Shown piece by piece: positions 16,860-25,574 of a stretch of 64,000 nt of DNA. The translations under genes were made by a program, and so were the position numbers. Position 1 is the stretch's first letter. Each line of letters opens with the position of its first letter. The notes beneath the pieces are model-generated. The model ran no database searches. It saw only the letters and a program-made list of their open reading frames with translations, and was not told the DNA's origin. Source of the DNA: Gammaproteobacteria bacterium (GTDB taxonomy: Bacteria; Pseudomonadota; Gammaproteobacteria; Chromatiales; Chromatiaceae); NCBI GenBank assembly GCA_020445405.1, contig JAGRGQ010000007.1, positions 1 through 64,000 of the forward strand, read 5' to 3'.

Positions 16860-18454
16860 ACATCTTCGAACTATTCGAACAACAGGCGCGTGAGAGACCG
16901 CGACAACCCGCTATCGTAGAGACCACGCATCAGGGCGAACAGAGCACGGACTACGACGAGTTGCACCACGCGGTGTTGCAGTCCTGTACCCTGTTCGAAC
17001 GCCACGGATTGATGCCCGGCGATGCGGTGCTGCTGTTTCAACCCATGTCCGTCGCGCTGTATGTCTATCTGCTCGCCTGCTTTCGACTCGGACTCGTCGC
17101 GATGTTCATCGATCCGGGTGTGGGCCGTGACTACATAACGCAATGCTGCCGCATCCATCCGCCACGCGCCCTGCTCGCCGCTCCCGGGGCCCAGCTGTTG
17201 CGCCTGCTGTCGCCGTCTCTGCGACGTATTCCGGTCAAGTTCACCACAGGTCATTGGTTCCCCTTCAGCAAGTCCGCGCGCTGGCACGGTCAGCGGTTGA
17301 CGACTTCGCCGGTGGTTGCCGGCGGCGATGCCATCGCGCTGATCAGTTTTACCAGCGCCACCACCGGCGCACCAAAGGCGATTGCGCGCAGCCATGACTT
17401 TTTACTGGCGCAGAACCACGTACTCCGGCAGAGCCTCGCGCTGCGCCCGGGTCAGGTCGACATGAACAGTCTGCCGATATTCGTGCTGGCCAATCTTGCC
17501 ACCGGCCTGACCTCGATCATTCCAGCCGGCGATCTGCGACACCCCGCCGCGGTCGACGGTGCCACGCTGCTGCGGCAACTGGAACATCGCCACGCCCAGC
17601 GTCTGTCCGCGCCGCCCTCGCTGATTGAACGCCTGGTCGCGGCCTGCGAACGTGACGGGCAGCGATTGCAGTGGCCGCTGGCGGTGTATACCGGCGGTGC
17701 GCCGGTGTTTCCGCAGCTGCTGCAGCGCCTTGCCGGCATCGCACCGCTGGCGCAGATCCACGTCATTTACGGTTCCTCCGAAGCGGAGCCTATTGCCCAG
17801 ATCGAATACCGCGAGATCTCATCCAGCGACTTCGAGGCGATGCGCCTGGGCAGGGGCCTGCTCGCCGGGAAGCCGATCGCAGGCATCGCGCTGCGCATCC
17901 TCGCGCCGCATCCGGGTGAAAACATCGCCACATTGACGCCTGTGCAGCTGGATGCCATGACGCTGCAACCCAATGCCGTCGGCGAGATTCTCGTCAGCGG
18001 TGAGCACGTACTGACGGGCTATCTCCACGGCAGCGGCGATCAGGAGACCAAGATCCGCGTCGGCGACACCATCTGGCACCGCAGCGGAGATGCCGGATAC
18101 CTCGACAACGGCGGCAGGCTGTGGCTGCTCGGCAGAGACAGGGAGATCGTGCGCGACGGACACGGCGAGGCCTACCCGTTCCCGATCGAGTGCGCCGCGT
18201 TGCAAGCGCCGGGGATACAACGTGCGGCATTTCTGCTCTGGCGGCAGCGACGCTGTCTGGTCGTGCAGTGCGCCGATGCAGCAGCGGTTCGCGCACTGGA
18301 CGAACTGAGGAGACGGGAGCATATCGACGCTGTCATGCGCATCGACCGGATGCCGCTGGACAGACGCCACAATGCCAAGATCGACTATCCGGCGTTGCGG
18401 CGGTGGTTGACCCGGCACACTCCACACAGGCAAACTCAGCGATCTTCGGATTAG
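16856..18454 (+). CDS. Acyl-adenylating ligase (ANL superfamily, OleC-like)
   Basis: 532 residues from a TTG that overlaps the GNAT stop by four bases. The phosphate-binding loop is FTSATTGAPKAIARSH (165-180), with Ala replacing the usual Gly of YTSGTTG. YGSSEAEPIA is the adenine motif, HRSGDAGYLDNGGRLWLLGR the hinge, and HNAKIDY supplies the C-terminal catalytic Lys. The pattern is closest to ligases that act on free or hydroxy acids, such as the OleC beta-lactone synthetases, rather than FadD. It is the last gene of the operon. The 149 bases to the convergent mocA gene show no clear terminator. Confidence 0.8.
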   Translation: MNIFELFEQQARERPRQPAIVETTHQGEQSTDYDELHHAVLQSCTLFERHGLMPGDAVLLFQPMSVALYVYLLACFRLGLVAMFIDPGVGRDYITQCCRIHPPRALLAAPGAQLLRLLSPSLRRIPVKFTTGHWFPFSKSARWHGQRLTTSPVVAGGDAIALISFTSATTGAPKAIARSHDFLLAQNHVLRQSLALRPGQVDMNSLPIFVLANLATGLTSIIPAGDLRHPAAVDGATLLRQLEHRHAQRLSAPPSLIERLVAACERDGQRLQWPLAVYTGGAPVFPQLLQRLAGIAPLAQIHVIYGSSEAEPIAQIEYREISSSDFEAMRLGRGLLAGKPIAGIALRILAPHPGENIATLTPVQLDAMTLQPNAVGEILVSGEHVLTGYLHGSGDQETKIRVGDTIWHRSGDAGYLDNGGRLWLLGRDREIVRDGHGEAYPFPIECAALQAPGIQRAAFLLWRQRRCLVVQCADAAAVRALDELRRREHIDAVMRIDRMPLDRRHNAKIDYPALRRWLTRHTPHRQTQRSSD

Positions 18455-18603
18455 CCCCGATGCCCGGGAACATCCCTTTGATCATGCCCGGCTGCGCGCG
18501 CCGGATTGCAGACGTTGCCGATTCCGCTGCGATCCGCTGGTATACCGCTCCGGTGCAGCCAATGTCCCTTCCCCGGCCGCGGTGACGAACCCACCGGTCG
18601 CGG

Positions 18604-19191
18604 TTACACCGGTCCGGGGATGCGCAGAAGCTCCTCCGGCGTGTCCACATCCTGCAGCACACCGGGGTCGGCGACCGGCAGCAACTGCAGTTCGCGCCGG
18701 TGCGAAGCCAGCAGGTGTCTGGCGCCCGCATCGCCACTCAGCGCGGCCAGCCGTTCTCCCCAGTCCGCTGAAAAACCCACCGGATGACCGCGCCGGCCCC
18801 GATACCCGGGAGCGACCAGCGCCGCACCATGCGCCACGCTGTCAGCGACCCTGCGAATGGTGGCCGGCTCGATCCACGGCATATCGGCAAGCGCAACGAC
18901 CCAGCCGCGCTTCCTGTCGAGGGTCGCCCGCACCCCGAGCGCAAGGCTGCTCCCGATGCCCGATGCATGGTCCGCATTCACGACCACCTGGTAACCCAGT
19001 TCACGCAGCGCGCTGTCCAAAACGGAATCACCCGGTCGCACGACGGCGATCGAATCGGGCATCACCGCGATCAGGTTCTCCGCCGCGGCGACTCCCAGCA
19101 GGCGGCCGTCCGGCAGCGGGTGCAGCAGTTTATCCGATCCGAAGCGTGCACCGCTGCCGGCCGCCAGCAGCACGCCTATGGGATAAATCAT
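18604..19191 (-). CDS. mocA: Molybdenum cofactor cytidylyltransferase-like protein
   Basis: 195 residues from the ATG at 19191, chosen because the glycosyltransferase-A-type opening IGVLLAAGSGARFGSDKLL starts there and the preceding frame lies over xdhC. Further elements are VVVNADHASGIGSSLALG, the metal-binding VVALADMPWI and GRRGHPVGF. MocA adds CMP to molybdopterin to make the cytosine dinucleotide used by xanthine-oxidase-family enzymes. This fits the IorAB-type oxidoreductase upstream in the same overlapping run. Confidence 0.88.
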   Translation of the reverse strand: MIYPIGVLLAAGSGARFGSDKLLHPLPDGRLLGVAAAENLIAVMPDSIAVVRPGDSVLDSALRELGYQVVVNADHASGIGSSLALGVRATLDRKRGWVVALADMPWIEPATIRRVADSVAHGAALVAPGYRGRRGHPVGFSADWGERLAALSGDAGARHLLASHRRELQLLPVADPGVLQDVDTPEELLRIPGPV

Positions 19192-20174
19192 GCCGCCCGG
19201 ACTTTCCGGTCGACGGACGAATGAACCCCGTTGCGCACCGCGGTGATGCCCGCCAGTATCGACAGCGCGATTTCCCCCGGTCTCTTGCTGCCGATCGGGA
19301 TTCCGGCCGGTGCCTGAATGCGTGCGATCTGTTCCGCGCTGTACCCCAGCTCGACGAAGCGGCGGCAACGGGCCGCCGCCGAGCGCGCCGATCCCAGCGC
19401 GCCGATATAGAATGCCTGCGACGCCACCGCTGCGGTCAGCGCCAGGTCATCCTGCTTCGGGTCGTGCGCCAGGGTCACGATGGCGGTGCGCGGCGCATCG
19501 TGCAGTGCCGCGATCTCGTCATCGGGCATGCGCCGTGAGTGGCAGACCCCGTGCAGCGGCGCGGAATCGATAAAGGCTTCGCGCGGGTCGCATATGGTGA
19601 CCCGGTAATCGAGCTGCATCGCCATCGCTGCAAGCTGCCGGGCGATCTGTCCATTGCCGATCAGCAGCAGGTGCCAGGCAGGGCCGAACACCTTCACCAC
19701 ATCGGAATCGCTGACGCTGAACTCAACCGCGCCGTCCGGCGGATACAGGTTGACCGCACCCGTGCTGATGCAGACACGACGGGCGATCAATGGGTGCTGC
19801 TCCAGCGCCGCCAGCAGCGCCGTTACCGGTGCGGGCGAATCGAGCAGTTCAATCAGCAGCTCCAGTCTGCCGCCGCACGGCAGACCGAATCGGGCGGCCT
19901 CCCCGCTGTTCACGCCGAAATCGACCAGCGCGGGTGTATCCGCTCCCAGTTCGCCGGCCCGGTGGCGCGCCGCCAGTGTCTCCTCGACACAGCCACCGGA
20001 GACGGAACCGGCGATTTCGCCGTCTGCGCCGATCGCCAGCAGCGATCCCGGCGGGCGCGGCGACGAACCCCAGGTTTTCAGCACCGTGACCAGCGCAACC
20101 CGCTGGCCCCGGGCCAGCCACGCTGCGGCCGCCTGCAACACCTGTGCGTCTTCTGCCGGCAGAGGCAGGCTCAT
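19188..20174 (-). CDS. xdhC: XdhC/CoxI-family molybdenum hydroxylase maturation factor
   Basis: 328 residues. The N-terminal XdhC domain has [25 protein letters not shown] and [13 protein letters not shown]; the Rossmann-like C-terminal half starts at [16 protein letters not shown] and includes [15 protein letters not shown]. Such proteins bind and protect the molybdenum cofactor and help its sulfuration before insertion. Four-base overlaps on both sides place it between the cofactor-tailoring gene and the catalytic subunit it probably serves. Confidence 0.9.
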   Translation of the reverse strand: MSLPLPAEDAQVLQAAAAWLARGQRVALVTVLKTWGSSPRPPGSLLAIGADGEIAGSVSGGCVEETLAARHRAGELGADTPALVDFGVNSGEAARFGLPCGGRLELLIELLDSPAPVTALLAALEQHPLIARRVCISTGAVNLYPPDGAVEFSVSDSDVVKVFGPAWHLLLIGNGQIARQLAAMAMQLDYRVTICDPREAFIDSAPLHGVCHSRRMPDDEIAALHDAPRTAIVTLAHDPKQDDLALTAAVASQAFYIGALGSARSAAARCRRFVELGYSAEQIARIQAPAGIPIGSKRPGEIALSILAGITAVRNGVHSSVDRKVRAA

Positions 20175-22363
20175 GTCGCCAGCCTCAGCGGCAGCCTGCG
20201 CAGTCTCTGTCCGGTCGCGGCGAAGACTGCGTTGGCCAGGGCCGGGGCAATGACCGGGGTTGCCGGTTCGCCGACCCCGGTGGGTGGTTCCGCGGAAGGA
20301 ACAATATAGACCTCAACCTCGGGCATCTGGTCTATGCGCAGGATCTGATAGTCGTGGAAATTGGATTGCACCACCCGACCCTGATCCAGCGTCAGTTCGC
20401 TGTACAGCGCAGCGGAGAGGCCGAAACCCATGCCACCCTGCATCTGCGCTTCGATGACATCGGGATTGACGGCGATACCGCAGTCGACCGCGATGACCAC
20501 GCGGTCCACGTAGATCACTCCTCTTCTCACCGTCACTTCGGCGACTTGGGCGACATACGAGTTGAATGATTCATGTACCGCCACCCCGCGTCCCCGGCCC
20601 CGACCCAACGGCGCTCCCCAGTCCGCCTTCTCCGCCGCGAGATTCAGCACGCCGAGATGGCGTGGATGCTTCGCCAGCAGCCTGCGGCGATAGGCCACCG
20701 GATCCTGACCCGCCTTGTGCGCGAGTTCGTCGATAAAGGACTCGCCAACGAACGCGGTATGGGTGGAACCCACCGAGCGCCACCAGAGCACCGGCACCGG
20801 CAGTTCCGGCGAATGCAGATCGAGACGAAAATGGTCGATCGCATAGGGCTGATTGACCGCGCCCTCCACCGAGGTCTGGTCAATGCCGTTTTTGGTCATC
20901 GCCGATGCAAACGGCGTTCCCGCGAGGATCGACTGACCGACGATGCGTTGCTCCCAGGCCAGTGGATTGCCCGCCGGGTCCAGCGCGGCGCGAAGCCTGT
21001 GCAGATACATCGGGCGGTAATAACCGGCACGGGTATCGTCCTCGCGCGTCCAGACCAATTTCAGCGGTGTGCCTTTATCCAGTTGGCGCGCGATGTGCAC
21101 CGCTTCGAGCAGGTAATCGGCGGCCGGGTTGGCGCGGCGTCCGAACGAGCCGCCCGCATACAGCATGTTGATCTTCACCTGCGCCGGTTCCAGCCCCAGA
21201 AGAGCGGCCACGGCCATCTGATCACCGGTCTGCATCTGTTCGCCATTCCAGATTTCGCAGCCGTTATCGTCGATCCGCACAACGCAATCCATCGCCTCCA
21301 TGGCCGAATGAGACAGAAAAGGCACGCTGTACTCGGCTTCCAGCACCTCATCCGCTTGAGCCAGCAGCTGAACGGCGCTGCCATCATCGCGCGCCACGGT
21401 GCCCGCGGTTTTCGCCAGTTCGCGATACGCTTCCAAAAGCTGCTCAGAGCTCTTATCGAAGGCCGCGGATTCGTCCCAACTGACCTGCAGTGCATCGCGC
21501 CCAAGTTTGGCGCTCCAGAAATCGTCGGCAACCACCGCCACACCGGCAGGGATCTGAACGACCTTGCTCACCCCCTTCACCTGCAGCGCGGCCTTGTCGT
21601 CGACGCCTTTCAGTTTTACCCCGAACCTGGGGGGATGCAGCACCAGCGCGGTTTTCATGCCCGGAAGCCTGACATCCAACGTGAACTGCGCGGAGCCGTC
21701 GATCTTTCCGGCGCTGTCCTTGCGTGGAATGCGCCTGCCGATCAGCGTGAACGCTGCCGGATCCTTGAGCAGCACGGTTTCCGGGAGCGGCTGCCCGGCC
21801 GCCGATTCCGCCAGCTCGCCGAATCCGGCCCTGCGGCCGCTGGCGGTGTGTTCCACCACACTCGCTGCGACACGGATCTCCGTTGCGGGAACCTGCCACC
21901 GCTCAGCGGCGGCGGCGACCAGCATCTGCCTGGCGGCAGCGCCGGCCCGGCGCAGCTGGTCGAAAGAGTTGGCCATCGCGGTGCTGCCGCCGGTGCCCTG
22001 CATCGACCCCCATAACAGATTGTTATAGCGGGATGCATCGGCCGGTGCAGCCTCCACCCTGACCCTGGCCCAGTCCGCATCGAGCTCCTCGGCAACCAGT
22101 GTCGCCAGACCGGTGTAGGTTCCCTGCCCCATTTCCAGATGTTTGGAAATCACGGTCACCACACCGTCCTTATCTATGCGCAGGAACGCGTTGGGCGAGA
22201 AATCACCCGCTTCGGCAGGCATGGCACCGTTCAATCCGGCGGTGGCGTTACGCTGCTCCGCGCGAACATTCGGGAGTACACCCAGGGTCAGTCCCGCGAC
22301 CGACAGCATACCGCCGGCAACGAAACGGCGGCGGCTCAGATTGACGATATCGTTTGTCTTCAT
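20171..22363 (-). CDS. iorB: Molybdopterin-binding large subunit, isoquinoline 1-oxidoreductase type
   Basis: 730 residues from the ATG at 22363; the open frame extends further upstream but only as a shadow of the small subunit. A twin-arginine signal, [20 protein letters not shown], shows export to the periplasm. Landmarks are [65 protein letters not shown] and near the end [14 protein letters not shown], whose Glu is the active-site base of the family. It pairs with the 2Fe-2S subunit upstream and probably oxidises an aldehyde or N-heterocycle. No cytochrome subunit is present next to it. Confidence 0.9.
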   Translation of the reverse strand: MKTNDIVNLSRRRFVAGGMLSVAGLTLGVLPNVRAEQRNATAGLNGAMPAEAGDFSPNAFLRIDKDGVVTVISKHLEMGQGTYTGLATLVAEELDADWARVRVEAAPADASRYNNLLWGSMQGTGGSTAMANSFDQLRRAGAAARQMLVAAAAERWQVPATEIRVAASVVEHTASGRRAGFGELAESAAGQPLPETVLLKDPAAFTLIGRRIPRKDSAGKIDGSAQFTLDVRLPGMKTALVLHPPRFGVKLKGVDDKAALQVKGVSKVVQIPAGVAVVADDFWSAKLGRDALQVSWDESAAFDKSSEQLLEAYRELAKTAGTVARDDGSAVQLLAQADEVLEAEYSVPFLSHSAMEAMDCVVRIDDNGCEIWNGEQMQTGDQMAVAALLGLEPAQVKINMLYAGGSFGRRANPAADYLLEAVHIARQLDKGTPLKLVWTREDDTRAGYYRPMYLHRLRAALDPAGNPLAWEQRIVGQSILAGTPFASAMTKNGIDQTSVEGAVNQPYAIDHFRLDLHSPELPVPVLWWRSVGSTHTAFVGESFIDELAHKAGQDPVAYRRRLLAKHPRHLGVLNLAAEKADWGAPLGRGRGRGVAVHESFNSYVAQVAEVTVRRGVIYVDRVVIAVDCGIAVNPDVIEAQMQGGMGFGLSAALYSELTLDQGRVVQSNFHDYQILRIDQMPEVEVYIVPSAEPPTGVGEPATPVIAPALANAVFAATGQRLRRLPLRLAT

Positions 22364-22827
22364 GACCTGCCTCCCGCCAGCCTGCTGCCGGCCAGCTTGA
22401 TACCCTCGCGGATCCTTGCATAAGTGGCGCAACGGCACAGATTGCCCCGCATCGCGGCATCGATATCGGCATCCGTCGGTTGCGGGTTCCTGCTCAGCAG
22501 CGCCGTTGCCGACATGATCTGACCCGACTGGCAGAAGCCGCACTGCACCACTTCCAGCTCCTTCCATGCCGCCTGCACCGCCTTGCCCGCCGCCGAGTCG
22601 AGGCCCTCGATCGTGGTGACCTCCCTGCCCGCGGCCGCCGCTAACGGCGTGACACAGGAGCGGATCGGGTCGCCATCCAGATATACCGTGCAGCTGCCGC
22701 ACTGCGCGACGCCACAACTGTATTTGGTCCCGGTCAGGCCGAGATGATCGCGTATCGCCCACAGCAGCGGCATTTGCGGATCGAGATCCAGTTGGTGCGG
22801 TGTTCCGTTGATCGTTAGATTCAGCAC
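22360..22827 (-). CDS. iorA: 2Fe-2S small subunit, isoquinoline 1-oxidoreductase type
   Basis: 155 residues, normal for the family. Two clusters can be assigned. The plant-ferredoxin type has [18 protein letters not shown] and a later Cys in RSCVTP; the helical type has [11 protein letters not shown] and [12 protein letters not shown]. It carries electrons from the molybdenum centre of the large subunit, whose start it overlaps by four bases. It lacks its own signal and is presumably carried out by the Tat signal of its partner. Confidence 0.92.
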   Translation of the reverse strand: MLNLTINGTPHQLDLDPQMPLLWAIRDHLGLTGTKYSCGVAQCGSCTVYLDGDPIRSCVTPLAAAAGREVTTIEGLDSAAGKAVQAAWKELEVVQCGFCQSGQIMSATALLSRNPQPTDADIDAAMRGNLCRCATYARIREGIKLAGSRLAGGRS

Positions 22828-23309
22828 TTCGTCCTCCCTGGTGGAATTTGTTCGTATTCAAGCGCACAGATGAGTTTAGACTGCCGACGGCAGACCTGCA
22901 GCCGTTGGCAACCTATCGGTTGTCCGTTCCGGCAGCGTGTGCCGGTGCTTACGCGGCCGCCGCCCAACCGCAGATGAAAGCGGCTGGACGAAGCCGCGGT
23001 TTTGAAGGCCGGAGCATGACCCGACCAGAAGATGGAGGATGGAACCTGCACCAAAGCCGCCGGCGTTTGTACGTTGGTGGTAATGCCGAAGCCAGCTGAC
23101 CGGGGTCGCGCTGCGCAAACCGCACGCATGTCCGCGGCAAATGCATTGCCCGCCTGGACCGGGGAAACGGCAACGCCCGGTGTCATTCCGAAGCGGAAGG
23201 AAATCACCGGCTGATGCTGTCCAAACCCACGGGCTGGCACACCAGCAGGGAGAGATTAACCTTCAGACCGCGATAAACCCGTTACAGCTGTTGGCAGTTC
23301 AGCGGCGCT
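22828..23309. other. 482-base intergenic region upstream of iorA
   Basis: This holds the upstream region of the iorA-iorB-xdhC-mocA run and the end of the MaoC gene. I see no supported gene, no palindrome like those near ivd and icmF, and no clear promoter. Confidence 0.5.
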
Positions 23310-23795
23310 TCAGCTGTCGATCCCCGCCACCTTTACCGCTGGAATCTTCGGTGTATCCAGCTCATCTGTGATCCTGGGCGGCATAACGGTGGCTTCACCC
23401 GTGGTGACAATCTCATCATTTTGATTGACGACCTTACAATCCAGAACCACATACTGGCGTTTTTCAATCTTCTCTTTCACCGTGAGTATTGCTGTCAGGG
23501 TATCCCCGATCCGCACCGGTCGCTTAAACTGCAAGTCCTGTGAAATATAGATACTGCCGGGCCCGGGCATAACGATACCGATAACGGTGGAAATCAGACC
23601 GGCTGACCAGATGCCATGCGCTATACGCGTCTTGAACATCGTGGTTGCAGCGAATTCAGAGTCGAAGTGAACCGGGTTTATATCCCCGCTGGTCTCGCCA
23701 AACAGCACGATATCCCTTTCAGTAAGCTGTTTTGTAAACCGTCCTTCTGTGCCGATTTCGAGTTGTTCATAGGTCTGTGGCTTGAGTTTATTCAT
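23310..23795 (-). CDS. MaoC-family (R)-specific enoyl-CoA hydratase
   Basis: 161 residues with one hot-dog fold. The hydratase-2 motif is seen as SGDINPVHFDSEFAA followed by RIAHGIWSAGLIS, supplying the Asp and His that activate water. The family hydrates trans-2-enoyl-CoA to the (R)-3-hydroxyacyl-CoA, in PhaJ to feed polyhydroxyalkanoate synthesis. No phaC is nearby. A close paralogue is encoded at 41966-42439, with the same length and the same GIWSAGL/GMWSAGL and VMPGPG stretches. Confidence 0.88.
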   Translation of the reverse strand: MNKLKPQTYEQLEIGTEGRFTKQLTERDIVLFGETSGDINPVHFDSEFAATTMFKTRIAHGIWSAGLISTVIGIVMPGPGSIYISQDLQFKRPVRIGDTLTAILTVKEKIEKRQYVVLDCKVVNQNDEIVTTGEATVMPPRITDELDTPKIPAVKVAGIDS

Positions 23796-23948
23796 CTGTG
23801 AAACCTCTCAATCAATCATCAATAATTGGTTTACTGAATTCCATAATGCCTGAACCGCCGAGCGGATTACAGCTTGGACATACAACAGACACCCGTACGT
23901 GTCAGTCATTGTATTTTATCCACGTTATTGAAGATACCAATTCGAGGG

Positions 23949-24094
23949 GATCAAGGGGTCAGAACACTTGAAACAAAAAATATGTTCGAAAGGTGGGTGA
24001 TGAAACATGGGCACGGCAGGGACCGTAAAAGCCAACAGTTCAGAAGAATTTCAAGTGTTCTGACCCCTTGATCAAGTGTTCTGACCCCTTGATC
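23949..24094. repeat. Inverted-repeat element with a duplicated end
   Basis: The 23-mer GATCAAGGGGTCAGAACACT+TGA lies at 23949-23971. Its exact complement lies at 24051-24073 and again at 24072-24094, the two overlapping by two bases. The outer pair bounds about 125 bp without a gene. The arrangement looks like a miniature inverted-repeat element with one terminus repeated. It abuts the surviving part of the metalloprotease gene, whose first codons in the open frame come from the last copy. Confidence 0.75.
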
Positions 24095-24820
24095 GCGGAT
24101 GCGGCGGATGAGCCGGACGATGCCATCGTTTCCCATCTTCCTGCCGCAAGCCAACTTGACTACGATGTGCCCGCCGGTTTTTCAGTCACCGGCATGTCCG
24201 CCAGCAAGGCCAATCTCAAGGCGCTCGGGGCCACCGGATTGGATACCAATTTTGGCCCTGCAGATGGTGAGATCAACTTCAATACCGAGTTCTCGTTCGA
24301 TTTCGACAACCGCGATGGCGTCGATTCCGGCAGCATGGATTTCGAGACGGTGGCCGCGCACGAGATCGGCCATATCCTCGGATTTGATTCAGTGGTCGAT
24401 CAGATTGCGTATCTGATGGACCAGGGCCAAACCGGCAGCGTGCTGATGACACCGCTGGATCTGTTCCGTTTTCAAAATGGTCCGGGCACTGATCCCTCCA
24501 CGCCTGCCGAGTTCACGATGATGCCCCGTTCGCTGGTGCCGGGAGCGGATTCGTTCTTCGACGATATGCAGAATGAGATCCTGATGTCGGACGGCTTGAG
24601 TCATCAGGCAAGTCATTGGAGGGACAATCTCGGTATCGGGATCATGGACCCAACCCTCTCCTATGGTGAGGTTTCCCTGCTGTCCGAGTCGGATCTGCGC
24701 GCGCTGGATCTGATCGGCTACGAGATCACCGCGATACCGCTTCCAGTCGCCTTCTGGCTCTTCGGATCTGCGCTCCTTGGTCTGATCGGGTTCTCGAAGC
24801 ACAAGCGGGCAGGCTTATGA
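24068..24820 (+). pseudogene. 5'-truncated zinc metalloprotease with PEP-CTERM-like tail
   Basis: The open frame of 250 codons begins inside the repeat at 24072-24094, so its first ~9 codons are not native. No signal peptide or propeptide remains. From LIADAADEPDDAIV onward it matches secreted metalloproteases. The zinc site is AAHEIGHILGFDSV (HExxHxxGxD), preceded by INFNTEFSFDFDN. The C-terminus IPLPVAFWLFGSALLGLIGF plus KHKR is the VPLPxxxWLFGSxLLGLIG version of the PEP-CTERM sorting tail: motif, one membrane helix, basic end. An exported, sorted protein without a signal peptide is unlikely to work, so I call it a remnant. It converges with the MerR gene, overlapping by six bases. Confidence 0.7.
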
Positions 24821-25267
24821 TTTGGACTCGATCTCTTTCAGCGCCGCTCTCACCCGCTTCTCGACGCTCTTCAGCTCGTGCAGAATGTCTTTGATATCCT
24901 CCTGCTGCCGTTTGAGATTCAGCCTTTGCTGCTCTATTTTTTTCAGAAAATAGATCAGCTGACGCTCACCGCCGGACTCCAGGTCGTAGAGTTCGATAAT
25001 CTCTTTCGCTTCCGCCAGCGAGAAACCGAGCCGTTTCCCGCGCAATATCAATCGCAGCCGGACATTATCGCCTTCGCTGAACACCCGCTGCCGTCCCTCG
25101 CGGGTCGGTGTGAGCAGTCCCTGGTCCTCGTAAAACCTGATCGTCCGGGGAGTGATATCGTACTCCCTGGCGAGATCGGAGATGGTGTAGGTATTTGGTT
25201 TCATAAATTCGTCAGTTGCCAAATTGTCCGGATTCGGCGTGGCCGCCGGCATTTTCGCGCTACTCAC
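24815..25267 (-). CDS. liuR: MerR-family regulator, LiuR-like
   Basis: 150 residues from a GTG with a GAGG upstream, or 129 from the ATG at 25204, where most homologues begin. The winged helix-turn-helix is TYTISDLAREYDITPRTIRF followed by YEDQGLLTPTREGRQRVF; RLRLILRGKRLGFSLAEAKE is the second half of the DNA-binding domain, followed by a long dimerisation coiled coil and no metal-binding Cys. This is the pattern of LiuR, the regulator of leucine/isovalerate and branched-chain acyl-CoA genes in many Proteobacteria. It is divergent from icmF, whose promoter carries the ACGTTTACGTAAACGT palindrome. The name is by resemblance and context. Confidence 0.82.
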   Translation of the reverse strand: MSSAKMPAATPNPDNLATDEFMKPNTYTISDLAREYDITPRTIRFYEDQGLLTPTREGRQRVFSEGDNVRLRLILRGKRLGFSLAEAKEIIELYDLESGGERQLIYFLKKIEQQRLNLKRQQEDIKDILHELKSVEKRVRAALKEIESKS

Positions 25268-25505
25268 CGAAAACCTCGGCTACACTTTAACCTGAAATGA
25301 ACTGTTCAGGCTGAAATCCTGGAACGACGATGGTTTTCGCTCCTTCGCAAAATCAAGGTTTGCCCGGAAACGACCTGCTCATCCGTCCCCGGTGCGTGCG
25401 GGAATCCAGCAACCTGCTGAATTCTCCGGATCACGCGCGCTGTCGGGATGATGTTGTCGCTGCGCATTAGACTGTTTCCACAAACCTGATCAGCCGACAG
25501 TATAG

Positions 25506-25534
25506 TTGACGTTTACGTAAACGTCATGTAATTT
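25506..25534 (+). promoter_or_regulatory. Predicted icmF promoter with palindromic operator
   Basis: TTGACG (25506-25511) and TAATTT (25529-25534) are 17 bases apart. Between and overlapping them is a perfect 20-bp palindrome, TGACGTTTACGTAAACGTCA (25507-25526). Its core is identical to the operators ahead of ivd and the stress-protein gene. It lies in the 307-base region between the divergent MerR gene and icmF; the rest of that region shows no gene. Confidence 0.75.
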
Positions 25535-25574
25535 TCCTCCGAGTGATTTTGGTTATTCAAGAGAGTCGGTCGAT

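Noticed and set aside
18604..19368. Longer form of the MocA gene starting at 19368
   Set aside because: The first 59 codons are a shadow of xdhC; the family opening begins at the ATG at 19191.
20171..22867. 898-codon form of the large hydroxylase subunit
   Set aside because: The extra 168 codons lie over the 2Fe-2S gene in another frame, and the Tat signal begins at the ATG at 22363.
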